7,524 bases of DNA, from positions 1 through 7,524 of the forward strand of contig JBBTCW010000017.1 in assembly GCA_038043025.1 (NCBI GenBank), written 5' to 3'. Below, in pieces: positions 1 through 6,505 of this stretch. The DNA is from O2-02-FULL-42-9 sp038043025 (lineage in GTDB: Bacteria > Pseudomonadota > Gammaproteobacteria > UBA12402). Both the position numbers and the translations under genes were made by a program. The notes under the pieces are model-generated. The model saw nothing but the letters and a program-made list of their open reading frames with translations, was not told where the DNA came from and did no database searches. How positions within the stretch are numbered: the stretch's first letter is position 1; every line of letters begins with the position of its first letter.

Positions 1-25
1 ATTTTTAAGCCTACTTATGTATAAA

Positions 26-45
26 CCCATGCGGCAAGCCGCGGG
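26..45 (-). terminator. GC-rich hairpin downstream of the Fic gene
   Basis: GCGG and CCGC pair around a four-base loop (31-42), and CCC (26-28) pairs with GGG (43-45) across an AT bulge. The hairpin begins about 25 bases after the stop of the leftward Fic gene, where a terminator would be expected. Read leftward it is followed only by a weak T stretch (TTTATAC), so rho-independent termination is uncertain. It could instead be a degraded copy of a dispersed palindromic repeat. Confidence 0.35.
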
Positions 46-69
46 GAAATCTTCATATTATGATGAGTA

Positions 70-1407
70 TCAATTATTTTTCTGTCGCCATTTTTCCAAT
101 TCGATTATAGAAATTCCGATGCCCGCTATTCGAGACGGGCTCAGTTCTTTCAAGTCTTCTCTGATATCTTCCACAAACGCAGCTTGATCCGCTGCTGTAA
201 TATGTTGTCTGGCTTTATTTTCAATATATTTATCTAGTTTTTCCCCTGTTAACAATCGCGTCACAATATGGCGGATTAAATCACGTCGTAATTGGCGATA
301 ACGAACACGAATCTCATCGAGACCCACTGCATCTACTGCCACATCATAGAACTGACAAGTTCGTAAATAAGACGCCACATATAATTCTTCTAGTGGTTTT
401 GTATCATTCAACTCATAAATCGCAGTTATCGCCAGCATATAGTCTGATTTGTCTATATCATTAAAGGATAGTGGCACATAATTATTTTTAATCAACGGGA
501 TATTCGCACTCAAACGAGCTGTGCGTTTGTTTACATCAACAAATGCCTGCAAATAAGAAATATGAATCAATAGGAAAAAGCTTTGCTCATAGGGATCATC
601 AATCTGCACCGCCTTTTGACAAACAAGCTGTATCTGTTTTTCTAATCGATGCACATGATCCAATGGCATATAAGTAGATCCACTGACTCGTACGCCATAA
701 TCTCGCACTTTCCCTGCGTATTCTGTCGTCACTAATCCATCAGAAAGCAAAAAATGTAATGTGTATATTTCGCGAGATTCGATTTCTAATTTACCTGCAT
801 TTTCAATCAAATATCGAATCGCCTCTTTGTGATTGAGAATCATCACACGTTCTGTATCTAATTTGCCCTGCGCATTCGCGCCTTCTAAAATTAATCGTTG
901 TGTCTCCAACAAGGAATATGTATTGCCTTCCAGTCGGGATGAATTATAAGAAAGATCAATCAGCAATCGATTGTAGATGCGATGAACATAAGTACCTGCA
1001 GGATCATGAGAATGTTGTCTTAAACCGGCCAAATATAATTGCTGACGTGTTGCAGCACTAAGATAGTAAGTTTTTCCAGGACAATAATTCTGTATCCATT
1101 CATAATGATAACTAACTGGTTTTCTCTCAAAAATAGGCCGACTAACATAAATGATCGCCGGTAAACTGTTCTGACTAAAATGATAAATTGTTTGAGGAGA
1201 TGGTGATTGCGGCACATAATATCGCGCCGCACGTTTTTTCCCTGTTTTTTCTATAGCACCATCTGATACAAAAGCTGCCAGCCAACGACGTACCGTACGT
1301 TCTGAATAATCCGAACCTAGCTGCGTGATAAGTTCTTTCAAGCTCACTGGTGCTTTTTGAGCCTTCAACAAATCTAATACGGCCATTTTTTTGCAATTTA
1401 TATTCAT
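70..1407 (-). CDS. Winged-helix/Fic-fold protein with a His-less Fic motif
   Basis: The protein has an N-terminal winged-helix DNA-binding domain (about the first 60 residues, with the recognition-helix-like stretch SERTVRRWL) followed by a Fic domain and a helical C-terminus. The Fic signature HPFxxGN(G/K)RxxR appears as QAFVDVNKRTAR (514-549). The catalytic His is Gln, and the loop Gly is Val. From memory, a group of proteobacterial Fic proteins shares this QAFxDVNKR variant, so it is probably a family trait and not recent decay. A class II autoinhibitory motif (S/T)xxxE(G/N) is present as SSRLEG (925-942). Without the His, ordinary AMP transfer is doubtful; a regulatory or ligand-sensing role is my inference. 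The reading frame is open to an ATG at 1449, but that ATG lies upstream of the -35 box of the best promoter. I therefore chose the ATG at 1407, with 1386 as an alternative; neither has a clear ribosome binding site. The gene lies downstream of the toxin-antitoxin pair on the same strand. Confidence 0.85.
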   Translation of the reverse strand: MNINCKKMAVLDLLKAQKAPVSLKELITQLGSDYSERTVRRWLAAFVSDGAIEKTGKKRAARYYVPQSPSPQTIYHFSQNSLPAIIYVSRPIFERKPVSYHYEWIQNYCPGKTYYLSAATRQQLYLAGLRQHSHDPAGTYVHRIYNRLLIDLSYNSSRLEGNTYSLLETQRLILEGANAQGKLDTERVMILNHKEAIRYLIENAGKLEIESREIYTLHFLLSDGLVTTEYAGKVRDYGVRVSGSTYMPLDHVHRLEKQIQLVCQKAVQIDDPYEQSFFLLIHISYLQAFVDVNKRTARLSANIPLIKNNYVPLSFNDIDKSDYMLAITAIYELNDTKPLEELYVASYLRTCQFYDVAVDAVGLDEIRVRYRQLRRDLIRHIVTRLLTGEKLDKYIENKARQHITAADQAAFVEDIREDLKELSPSRIAGIGISIIELEKWRQKNN

Positions 1408-1466
1408 AATAGGCCAATTATAGCATAATACGGCCATTTTTGAAGACAATAATGGCCGTATTATGC
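1375..1466. promoter_or_regulatory. Operator array with four GGCC-centred half-sites
   Basis: GCATAATACGGCCATT (1423-1438) and its exact reverse complement (1451-1466) form a perfect 16-bp inverted repeat with a 12-base gap. TAATACGGCCATTTTT occurs at 1426-1441 and again, identically, at 1375-1390. A looser copy, CATAATAGGCCAATTA, lies at 1405-1420. The GGCC centres are spaced 31, 20 and 22 bp apart, close to whole helical turns, so the sites face the same side of the DNA. The array covers the Fic promoter and its start codons, suggesting autoregulation by the protein's winged helix. The half-site even encodes the repeated MAVL in the open frame. Confidence 0.6.
1417..1444 (-). promoter_or_regulatory. 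Promoter of the winged-helix/Fic gene
   Basis: On the minus strand there is a consensus extended -10 (TGCTATAAT; hexamer 1417-1422) and a -35-like TTCAAA (1439-1444) separated by 16 bases. The spacer (1423-1438) coincides exactly with one arm of the perfect inverted repeat, so a protein bound there would block RNA polymerase. The predicted transcript start, near 1410, leaves almost no leader before the ATG at 1407 and about 24 bases before the ATG at 1386. Confidence 0.65.
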
Positions 1467-1501
1467 CTGAAATGAGATGTTATTTCGTTGTCTTGTCGCT
1501 T

Positions 1502-1509
1502 GACGAGGC
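1502..1509. repeat. Left 8-bp target-site duplication of the MITE
   Basis: GACGAGGC directly abuts the left terminal inverted repeat and is repeated identically at 1683-1690 next to the right terminus, as expected of a transposition target duplication. Confidence 0.8.
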
Positions 1510-1682
1510 GTAACTATTCAGCGCAATCCAGGAACGTCCATATTTTGGCGCTTTTTGGTGAAAAATCTCTTCAAAATGCTCATGTACTATCGTGTACACT
1601 CCGCTTTTTCATCGATTTTTCACCAAAAATCATCCAAAATCTGAACGTTACCCGTGTTTCTGTTTTTGCGGTGAATAGTTAC
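1510..1682. mobile_element. 173-bp MITE, probably IS66-related
   Basis: The ends are 17-bp inverted repeats with one mismatch: GTAACTATTCAGCGCAA at 1510-1526 and its counterpart at 1666-1682. They are flanked by identical 8-bp direct repeats. Inside, a 16-bp perfect inverted repeat (1552-1567 with 1614-1629, arm TTTTTGGTGAAAAATC) and smaller matched pieces (TTTTGG/CCAAAA, AACGT/ACGTT, TGTAC/GTACA near the centre) let nearly the whole element fold into one long hairpin. It has no transposase gene. As I recall, IS66-family ends begin GTAA and give 8-bp duplications, so an IS66-type transposase probably mobilised it. It lies between the antitoxin and Fic genes and overlaps the antitoxin's last codons. 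The hairpin may affect transcription passing from one gene to the next. Confidence 0.8.
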
Positions 1683-2016
1683 GACGAGGCAAAGAAACCC
1701 GAGGCTTTACATCCACCTGCAACTTAATCCCATCTTTGTTTACCATATCCTGTAAACATAATCGAACAAACTGGTTTTCTGCATATCCTAATTTTTGAGC
1801 AAAATTCGCCGCCGTTTTTGGACGGACAAATCGTCTGCCACATTCTAAATCACACATATATTGTTTAGATACATCAAGTTTTTCCGCAAATTCAGTTTGC
1901 GTCCATTCTTCGCACTTGCGGATCGCATTCAACAAGGCACCTAATGTTAATTCAGCATGAGAAATTCCCTGTAGTATTCTTAATGTTTCTCGCGTTTTTT
2001 TAGATTTAATACTCAT
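1648..2016 (-). CDS. higA: XRE-family antitoxin, HigA-type, with a MITE-encoded tail
   Basis: This 122-residue protein has a Cro/C1-type helix-turn-helix (about residues 38-75; TQTEFAEKLDVSKQYMCDLE is the HTH core). It should bind and neutralise the toxin encoded just upstream and repress the shared promoter. It starts at ATG 2016, preceded by GAGGG nine bases upstream, and overlaps the toxin gene by 11 bases. That arrangement, toxin first and antitoxin second, is the usual one for HigBA. The last eleven residues (RNYSPQKQKHG) are encoded by the inserted MITE. If the element and one target copy are removed, the frame continues as PRQATRQRNNISFQA and stops at 1461-1463, inside the Fic operator. 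The HTH is intact, so the protein may still work. The symbol is by family resemblance only. Confidence 0.85.
   Translation of the reverse strand: MSIKSKKTRETLRILQGISHAELTLGALLNAIRKCEEWTQTEFAEKLDVSKQYMCDLECGRRFVRPKTAANFAQKLGYAENQFVRLCLQDMVNKDGIKLQVDVKPRVSLPRRNYSPQKQKHG
1683..1690. repeat. Right 8-bp target-site duplication of the MITE
   Basis: This second copy of GACGAGGC directly follows the right terminal inverted repeat and matches 1502-1509 exactly. It lies inside the antitoxin coding sequence, so the insertion hit the 3' end of that gene. Confidence 0.8.
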
Positions 2017-2293
2017 GTTTTGTGACCCTCATAATTTCAATCAATTGAATATTGTTCAATCGATCAATTTTATAAATTGCTCTATACGCTTTGTTTAAAC
2101 GTATAGAATACTGCCCTTTTCGTTTACCTTGTAACGCTTCATTACGATAACCTGGTACTTCGCTAATCGAGTTTAAACCACAGGTTCCTACCATCTCAAT
2201 CCATGCTTGTAATTTAATTACAATATGAGTTGGGACAGATTTCACATCCTTCAATGCCCTTTTTGAAAGGACAACATCAAAAATATCTTTCAT
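2006..2293 (-). CDS. higB: HigB/RelE-family toxin
   Basis: This protein of about 95 residues has the sequence pattern of RelE/HigB-type toxins, which in characterised members cleave mRNA at the ribosome. The diagnostic part is GYRNEALQGKRKGQYSIRLN followed by KAYRAIY, with a C-terminal strand ending in TKHEY. It is full length for the family. AGGAG (2306-2310) is the ribosome binding site. It lies 12 bases before ATG 2293 and 9 before an in-frame TTG at 2296, which is the alternative start. It is the first gene of the pair and overlaps the antitoxin gene by 11 bases, so the two are probably translationally coupled. No catalytic residue is clearly missing, but activity cannot be judged from sequence. 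Confidence 0.85.
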   Translation of the reverse strand: MKDIFDVVLSKRALKDVKSVPTHIVIKLQAWIEMVGTCGLNSISEVPGYRNEALQGKRKGQYSIRLNKAYRAIYKIDRLNNIQLIEIMRVTKHEY

Positions 2294-2312
2294 CAAAAAT
2301 TTTCACTCCTTA

Positions 2313-2341
2313 ATAATACCCTAAAATAGGGTACCCTTCAA
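2313..2341 (-). promoter_or_regulatory. Promoter and operator of the toxin-antitoxin operon
   Basis: On the minus strand, TTGAAG (2336-2341) and TATTAT (2313-2318) are separated by exactly 17 bases. The inverted repeat TACCCT-N5-AGGGTA (2317-2333) overlaps the -10 box and fills most of the spacer. An adjoining 10-bp palindrome, AGGGTACCCT (2328-2337), reaches into the -35 box. AAGGGAT just beyond (2347-2353) may be a further half-site. This is the usual layout for repression by the antitoxin. The predicted transcript start is close to the AGGAG ribosome binding site, giving a very short leader. Confidence 0.65.
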
Positions 2342-2443
2342 GTTAAAAGGGATAAAATTTATGAATTTCAGGGAAATCTGATAGATAAAGAAGAAAGATA
2401 ATTATAGCAGTATCTTCAACGAAGTAAAGAATCAGACCAAAGA

Positions 2444-2830
2444 TTACAATCCCGGTGCCGCAGAAGCTGCTCCGGCAGCAGCCCCAGCCGCTTCAACCTC
2501 CATTTCAACAACACGTGCTCGCGCGGTCTTGAGACGTTTAACTTCTGCCCGCATTTTGGGATGTGCAAAAAACAATGGATATAACTCTTTAGGACAACAG
2601 TGCTTACTCTCACGCATTTTCCCCGTGCTATAAAGATAACTCATTTCACCAGCAACAAGTGTACGCACCTCGGGTCTATTCCCCACCACCATTGATGCCG
2701 CTAATTTTAAAGAATGCGTTTGCATCTTCATCAACAAAGCACGATGAAATTCAACTAATGCCATATTCGCAGGATCCGCCAGACGGGCTTTCTCTGTCAT
2801 AACCACAAAAGTCAAATATTGTTGAGCCGT
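2444..2830 (-). pseudogene. Fragment duplicated from the ankyrin-protein gene
   Basis: The encoded residues closely match about residues 540-660 of the large ankyrin protein upstream. The shared stretch runs from TAQQYLTFVVMT through the FHRALLMKMQTHSLKLAASM region to VEMEVEAAG. There is no ankyrin part, and the codon aligned with Trp of the full gene is a TAA (2831-2833). Only a TTG (2815) or an ATG (2800) inside the homologous block could start translation, and neither has a good ribosome binding site. The frame ends with an Ala-rich tail and a stop at 2444. It is most likely a decayed remnant of a second copy or a partial duplication. A small expressed protein of about 118 residues cannot be excluded. 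Confidence 0.7.
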
Positions 2831-2835
2831 TTAAA
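2469..2835 (-). repeat. 367-bp repeat, copy A
   Basis: This aligns without gaps to 4270-4636 at a constant offset of 1801 bases. I counted 19 mismatches over 2501-2830, about 94% identity. Similarity is lost after 2835 and fades before 2469. The two copies lie in the same orientation, so recombination between them could delete the intervening 1.8 kb. Confidence 0.85.
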
Positions 2836-2939
2836 TAAAAATTTTTCTACAATCTTCCTGTCGTTTTCTTATTTTTATTTTTCTTGTTTTCCCTAGTTGC
2901 AGTTTTAACATTCACCCAATAACAAATCCACTAATGTTT

Positions 2940-5900
2940 TTATCGTGATCGCGCCACTGAACATGGTGCTGCTGGCGCGGGTCTTTCAGTTGGATCAGCA
3001 GCAAACAATCCTTCCAGCACTGTCTTATATTCAGAATAAACAGTACCGAAAGATATCTCCTTTATATAGTTTCGCAAATGCATTGCAATTCCATACGGGT
3101 TATGATTGCATAACGCGTCAGCTGTTCCTCGTAAAAACGCATGTGGAGCAGTTATTCGAGCTTTGATTTGATCGACATCAACCTGCAGACCCATAAGGCT
3201 CGTTAGAGTCGCACACCAATCAACTATATTTGCGACTAACAAACTCATTACCTCTTTATTTAGGCGCGAATTTCTCGGATATTGTTCTAATAAATGCACC
3301 GACACCCCGACCGCTAAATAAACGCGTACTTGCGCCGCCCACAAAGCAAAATGATTTTTGCCAAGTTTGGGAAGATACTCCTCCGTATTCGGCAAAGCCA
3401 AGCCCCCGACAACACGACAACTATTTAACTTATTTAATTCGGTTTGTTGCCATTCTTTATACACTTCAAGCAACCATGGCATAAAATTTGTGTCGTCTCC
3501 TGGCTTTAAAAGCTTCAAACATCGAGCAATTGTTGCATCGCATTCCGCGCCTCGTTCTACGGGGGTACCTAATTGATCCGCAATAAATTTTCTTGTCACC
3601 GTCTGCCAATCACATAATGCCATCTTCTCGCCATATTCCTTATGGGTACCTTTCTTTAACGTAAATGCGCAACGCGATGCTTGCGACATTGCGGCGGTGA
3701 ACCGCGTCAACTCGTCAGATCTAGCAACTCCACGTGGCGGCGTAGCAGGAGCAGCCCCTCCCCCTCCATCACTGAGAGCCCCCTGCGCAAGAGAAGCATC
3801 TCCGCTTTCCACGTCAGAACCCGCTGCTGCGCTTCTAGAACGTTCAATGAATCGTCTTGCTGCTTCAAATATATTATCTGGTGTACTATCATCATCCAAA
3901 TTTAATACGATTTTTAATTTACCCAAAGCATCAGAATCCTTATCCGCTTTTGTAAACAACATCATCCTTCTAGTATTTGGCGCCAACTTAATAAAGGCAT
4001 CAATTATTTCTTCTACACCAACACTTCTTGGATCGGAAAATTCCAATAAAATTGCAATGTTTCTCAGTAGATGTTTCTCCCTTAGTTGATGAGAGCCTGG
4101 CTCGCCTGACGGTGACTGTGGCGGTGTCAGTGCCGGTTCGCCTACTTGTATCTCATCATCTTCTTCGATCTCTGCTTCTTTCCCAGCAGCGTCACTAGCA
4201 GCACGAGGAGCTCTGACTTCGTCGCCAGCAACAGCAGCATCACGAACATCATCACCGCGTGTGCGTCCGGCTCCGCCGCCGCCTCCAGCTGCTTCATCCT
4301 CCATTTCAACAACAGGTGCTCGCGCGGCCTTGGCACGCTCAACTTCTGCCCGCATTTTGGGATGTGCAAAAAGCAATGGATATAACTCTTTAGGACAACA
4401 GTGTTTACTCTCACGCATTTTCCCCGTGCTATAAAAATAACTCATTTCACCAGCAACAAGTGTACGCACCTCGCGTCTATTCCCCACCACCATTGATGCC
4501 GCTAATTTTAAAGAATGCGTTTGCATCTTCATCAACAAAGCACGATGAAATTCAGCTAATACTGTATTCGCAGGATCTGCCTGACAGGCTTTATCTGTCA
4601 TAACCACAAAAGTCAAATATTGCTGAGCCGTCCAAACACGTGCAAAAAACTCCGCTGGCGTCGTAATTGCAGACGCAGGAGGTCGATAATCGACTGGAAA
4701 TTTGGCACCAATTACAACGGCATTTTCTAACACCGTTGGACACAGCGTTAATAGCCCAGTAAACCCTGGTCTCGCAAAATCTCTACCGATGCTTTCGCCA
4801 TGTTGCAAGAAGCAGGCGATAAGAGCGTTATTTCTAACACTATAATAGTCAATTTTCATCCCCATCCCCATCCCCATCCCCATCCCCATTTGCATTGCCA
4901 CTTGTAACGAGGTCATCCCTTCCTTATTTCTCGCATCTATTTCCGCACCATTTTTTAACAATAATTCTGCTATGTCTACTGCAATGAATCCTTTTTTTTG
5001 TTCATCACAGTCTGCTCTCATATCTGCTCCGCTAAATGGCACTGTAAGATGGAGTGGCGTATTTCCTTGGATATCAGTTTCAGTCGGATCAGCCGAGAGT
5101 AATAACAATTCTTTCACCATTTTTAATATCCTCGAATGTCTCGAATATACAGATAAGAGTAATGGCGTCATGCCCTCTTTATCTCTTAAATTTAATCCTC
5201 CTGTCCCTTCAAATAAAATTTTTGCTGTTTCAACATCACCGTGCTCAGCTGAAACATGTAGTGGTACTCGACCCTCTCTATCTCGCCGTTTCGGATCAGC
5301 TCCATTTCTCAATAATATTTTCATAATTTTTGCTAACCCTTGACTTGCCGCTTCATGCAACGGTGTGTATCCTATTTCATCGGGAATATTTGGATCTGCA
5401 CGCGCAACAGATAATAACCACTCAACCACAGCTATATTATCTGATTCCCACGACCTATCTTTTACAGAATAATTGCACACCGCCAAATGTAAAGGCGTAT
5501 TGCCATCTGCATCTGGTTGCACTAAAGTCAAAGGAGGAACAGCGTTTGATAAGCGTTTAAGCAAATCCAAGTTCCCTTGTCTCGCTGCCTCATGTAGAGG
5601 CGTTCTGCCTCTTGGACCTACTGCAAGCGGATTAGCGCCATGATCCAATAAAAACAGAGCTACTTGTTGATGCCCTTGCTGCACAGCTAAATTTAGCGGT
5701 GTATTACCTGATCGATCTCCTTTATCACATTTGTCACCCATCCTTGGGATAAGTAATTCAGCCATCTCTATATTGCCAACCTGCATTGCATAATGCAGCG
5801 GCATTTCACCATCCGCATTTATTGCAGTTGAATCAGCACCATGCTCTAACAAACATCGAGCAAGAGCAACATCGCCAATAGTCGATGAAAATTCAACAGG

Positions 5901-6248
5901 CGTGCTATCATGGCCAACTGTCACTGCAACATGTAATGCAGTCCATCCATCCTCATACGACTCATTCGGATTAACACCATGCTTTAATAAAAATCGAGCA
6001 ATCTTTAATTTTTTTTCTACGATAGCACAACCTAAAGGTGTGAGTCCTTTTGTGTCCGGTTTATTTGCCTCTGATCGAGGAAATAAAAGCTTCACCAGAT
6101 CAAGCCGATCAAGCTGTACAGCCAGAAGCAAAGCAGTTCGACCATACAAATCTGTTGCATTCGCATCAACGCCCTCTGCTAACAAGCGAGAAATCTTTTC
6201 CGTATCTCCTTGCTCAACTGCCCGATGTAATTCTGTCGTGAGTGGCAT
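2940..6248 (-). CDS. Large ankyrin-repeat protein, candidate host-interaction effector
   Basis: This is a 1102-residue protein. Residues 1-495 hold about 13 ankyrin repeats with the usual TPLHxA and LLxxGA elements (for example NTPLNLAVQQG and YTPLHEAASQG); several have extended loops. A Met-Gly run (454-464) sits in the last one. Residues 538-660 are the block duplicated downstream. Next comes a Gly/Ala- and acid-rich linker (about 660-705), then LTPPQSPS (707-714), a helical stretch with VEEIIDAFIKLAP, another Gly/Ala/Pro-rich linker, and a C-terminal region of about 290 residues that I do not recognise. I see no signal peptide, membrane segment or catalytic motif. Ankyrin repeats bind proteins; secretion into a host cell is inference from the architecture. 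Start ATG 6248 has AAGAGG eight bases upstream. The gene appears to stand alone with its own promoter. No clear terminator follows. Confidence 0.9.
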   Translation of the reverse strand: MPLTTELHRAVEQGDTEKISRLLAEGVDANATDLYGRTALLLAVQLDRLDLVKLLFPRSEANKPDTKGLTPLGCAIVEKKLKIARFLLKHGVNPNESYEDGWTALHVAVTVGHDSTPVEFSSTIGDVALARCLLEHGADSTAINADGEMPLHYAMQVGNIEMAELLIPRMGDKCDKGDRSGNTPLNLAVQQGHQQVALFLLDHGANPLAVGPRGRTPLHEAARQGNLDLLKRLSNAVPPLTLVQPDADGNTPLHLAVCNYSVKDRSWESDNIAVVEWLLSVARADPNIPDEIGYTPLHEAASQGLAKIMKILLRNGADPKRRDREGRVPLHVSAEHGDVETAKILFEGTGGLNLRDKEGMTPLLLSVYSRHSRILKMVKELLLLSADPTETDIQGNTPLHLTVPFSGADMRADCDEQKKGFIAVDIAELLLKNGAEIDARNKEGMTSLQVAMQMGMGMGMGMGMKIDYYSVRNNALIACFLQHGESIGRDFARPGFTGLLTLCPTVLENAVVIGAKFPVDYRPPASAITTPAEFFARVWTAQQYLTFVVMTDKACQADPANTVLAEFHRALLMKMQTHSLKLAASMVVGNRREVRTLVAGEMSYFYSTGKMRESKHCCPKELYPLLFAHPKMRAEVERAKAARAPVVEMEDEAAGGGGGAGRTRGDDVRDAAVAGDEVRAPRAASDAAGKEAEIEEDDEIQVGEPALTPPQSPSGEPGSHQLREKHLLRNIAILLEFSDPRSVGVEEIIDAFIKLAPNTRRMMLFTKADKDSDALGKLKIVLNLDDDSTPDNIFEAARRFIERSRSAAAGSDVESGDASLAQGALSDGGGGAAPATPPRGVARSDELTRFTAAMSQASRCAFTLKKGTHKEYGEKMALCDWQTVTRKFIADQLGTPVERGAECDATIARCLKLLKPGDDTNFMPWLLEVYKEWQQTELNKLNSCRVVGGLALPNTEEYLPKLGKNHFALWAAQVRVYLAVGVSVHLLEQYPRNSRLNKEVMSLLVANIVDWCATLTSLMGLQVDVDQIKARITAPHAFLRGTADALCNHNPYGIAMHLRNYIKEISFGTVYSEYKTVLEGLFAADPTERPAPAAPCSVARSR
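4270..4636 (-). repeat. 367-bp repeat, copy B, inside the ankyrin gene
   Basis: This is the intact counterpart of 2469-2835, in the same orientation, and encodes about residues 538-660 of the ankyrin protein. The coding frame matches in both copies. Confidence 0.85.
4857..4889 (-). repeat. In-frame hexanucleotide tandem repeat (CATCCC), 5.5 units
   Basis: Five perfect CATCCC units followed by CAT encode alternating Met and Gly at residues 454-464 of the ankyrin protein. The unit is six bases, so gain or loss by slipped-strand mispairing would change the length of this ankyrin loop by two residues per unit without breaking the frame. Confidence 0.9.
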
Positions 6249-6277
6249 GGTAGTAGCCTCTTGGATTGAAAAACGAA

Positions 6278-6306
6278 ATTGTACCCTTCTTTGGTTAACA
6301 ATCCAA
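6278..6306 (-). promoter_or_regulatory. Promoter of the ankyrin gene
   Basis: On the minus strand, TTGGAT (6301-6306) and TACAAT (6278-6283) are 17 bases apart, close to the sigma-70 consensus. The predicted start, near 6271, gives a leader of about 23 bases containing the AAGAGG ribosome binding site (6257-6262). The promoter region contains GAAGGGTAC, which also occurs in the toxin-antitoxin promoter. Confidence 0.55.
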
Positions 6307-6505
6307 TTATTAATTCGATTGATATTAAAATATCCATTTTTTTCAGCTATTCCCGCTAAAATTGAAATGGTTCCGCAGGATGCCTGTCAGATGGGATGCT
6401 AAATGTATCACTTATTTTGTGACAGACCCTAAGTATTCTTATTCACTGAATATAGTTTTTATGTCAGAATGGGAGTCTTCAAATCTATTAATAGACGGAT
6501 ATTTT

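Noticed and set aside
1408..1449. ATG at 1449 as the start of the Fic gene
   Set aside because: It lies upstream of the -35 box of the best promoter, and its codons coincide with the operator half-site, so the open frame there is probably incidental.
1488..1727. Plus-strand frame of 79 codons across the MITE
   Set aside because: It simply reads the fold-back element and the antitoxin 3' end in reverse; it shares RRNYS with the antitoxin tail only because the MITE ends are inverted repeats.
2836..2939. Terminator for the ankyrin gene
   Set aside because: The stretch is A/T-rich with runs, but I could find no GC-rich stem followed by a T run in the correct orientation.
3697..4089. Plus-strand frame of 130 codons opposite the ankyrin C-terminal half
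   Set aside because: It is antisense to low-complexity coding sequence and shows no recognisable domain.
4857..4889. CRISPR or operator-like array
   Set aside because: The units are contiguous six-base repeats with no spacers and lie in frame inside a gene.
5902..6402. Plus-strand frame of 166 codons opposite the ankyrin N-terminus
   Set aside because: It is antisense to clear ankyrin repeats, has no family resemblance and no ribosome binding site.
6401..6426. Inverted repeat around TCACTTATTTTGTGA as an operator for the RhuM gene
   Set aside because: Only four base pairs are perfect, and there is no matching promoter hexamer pair nearby.
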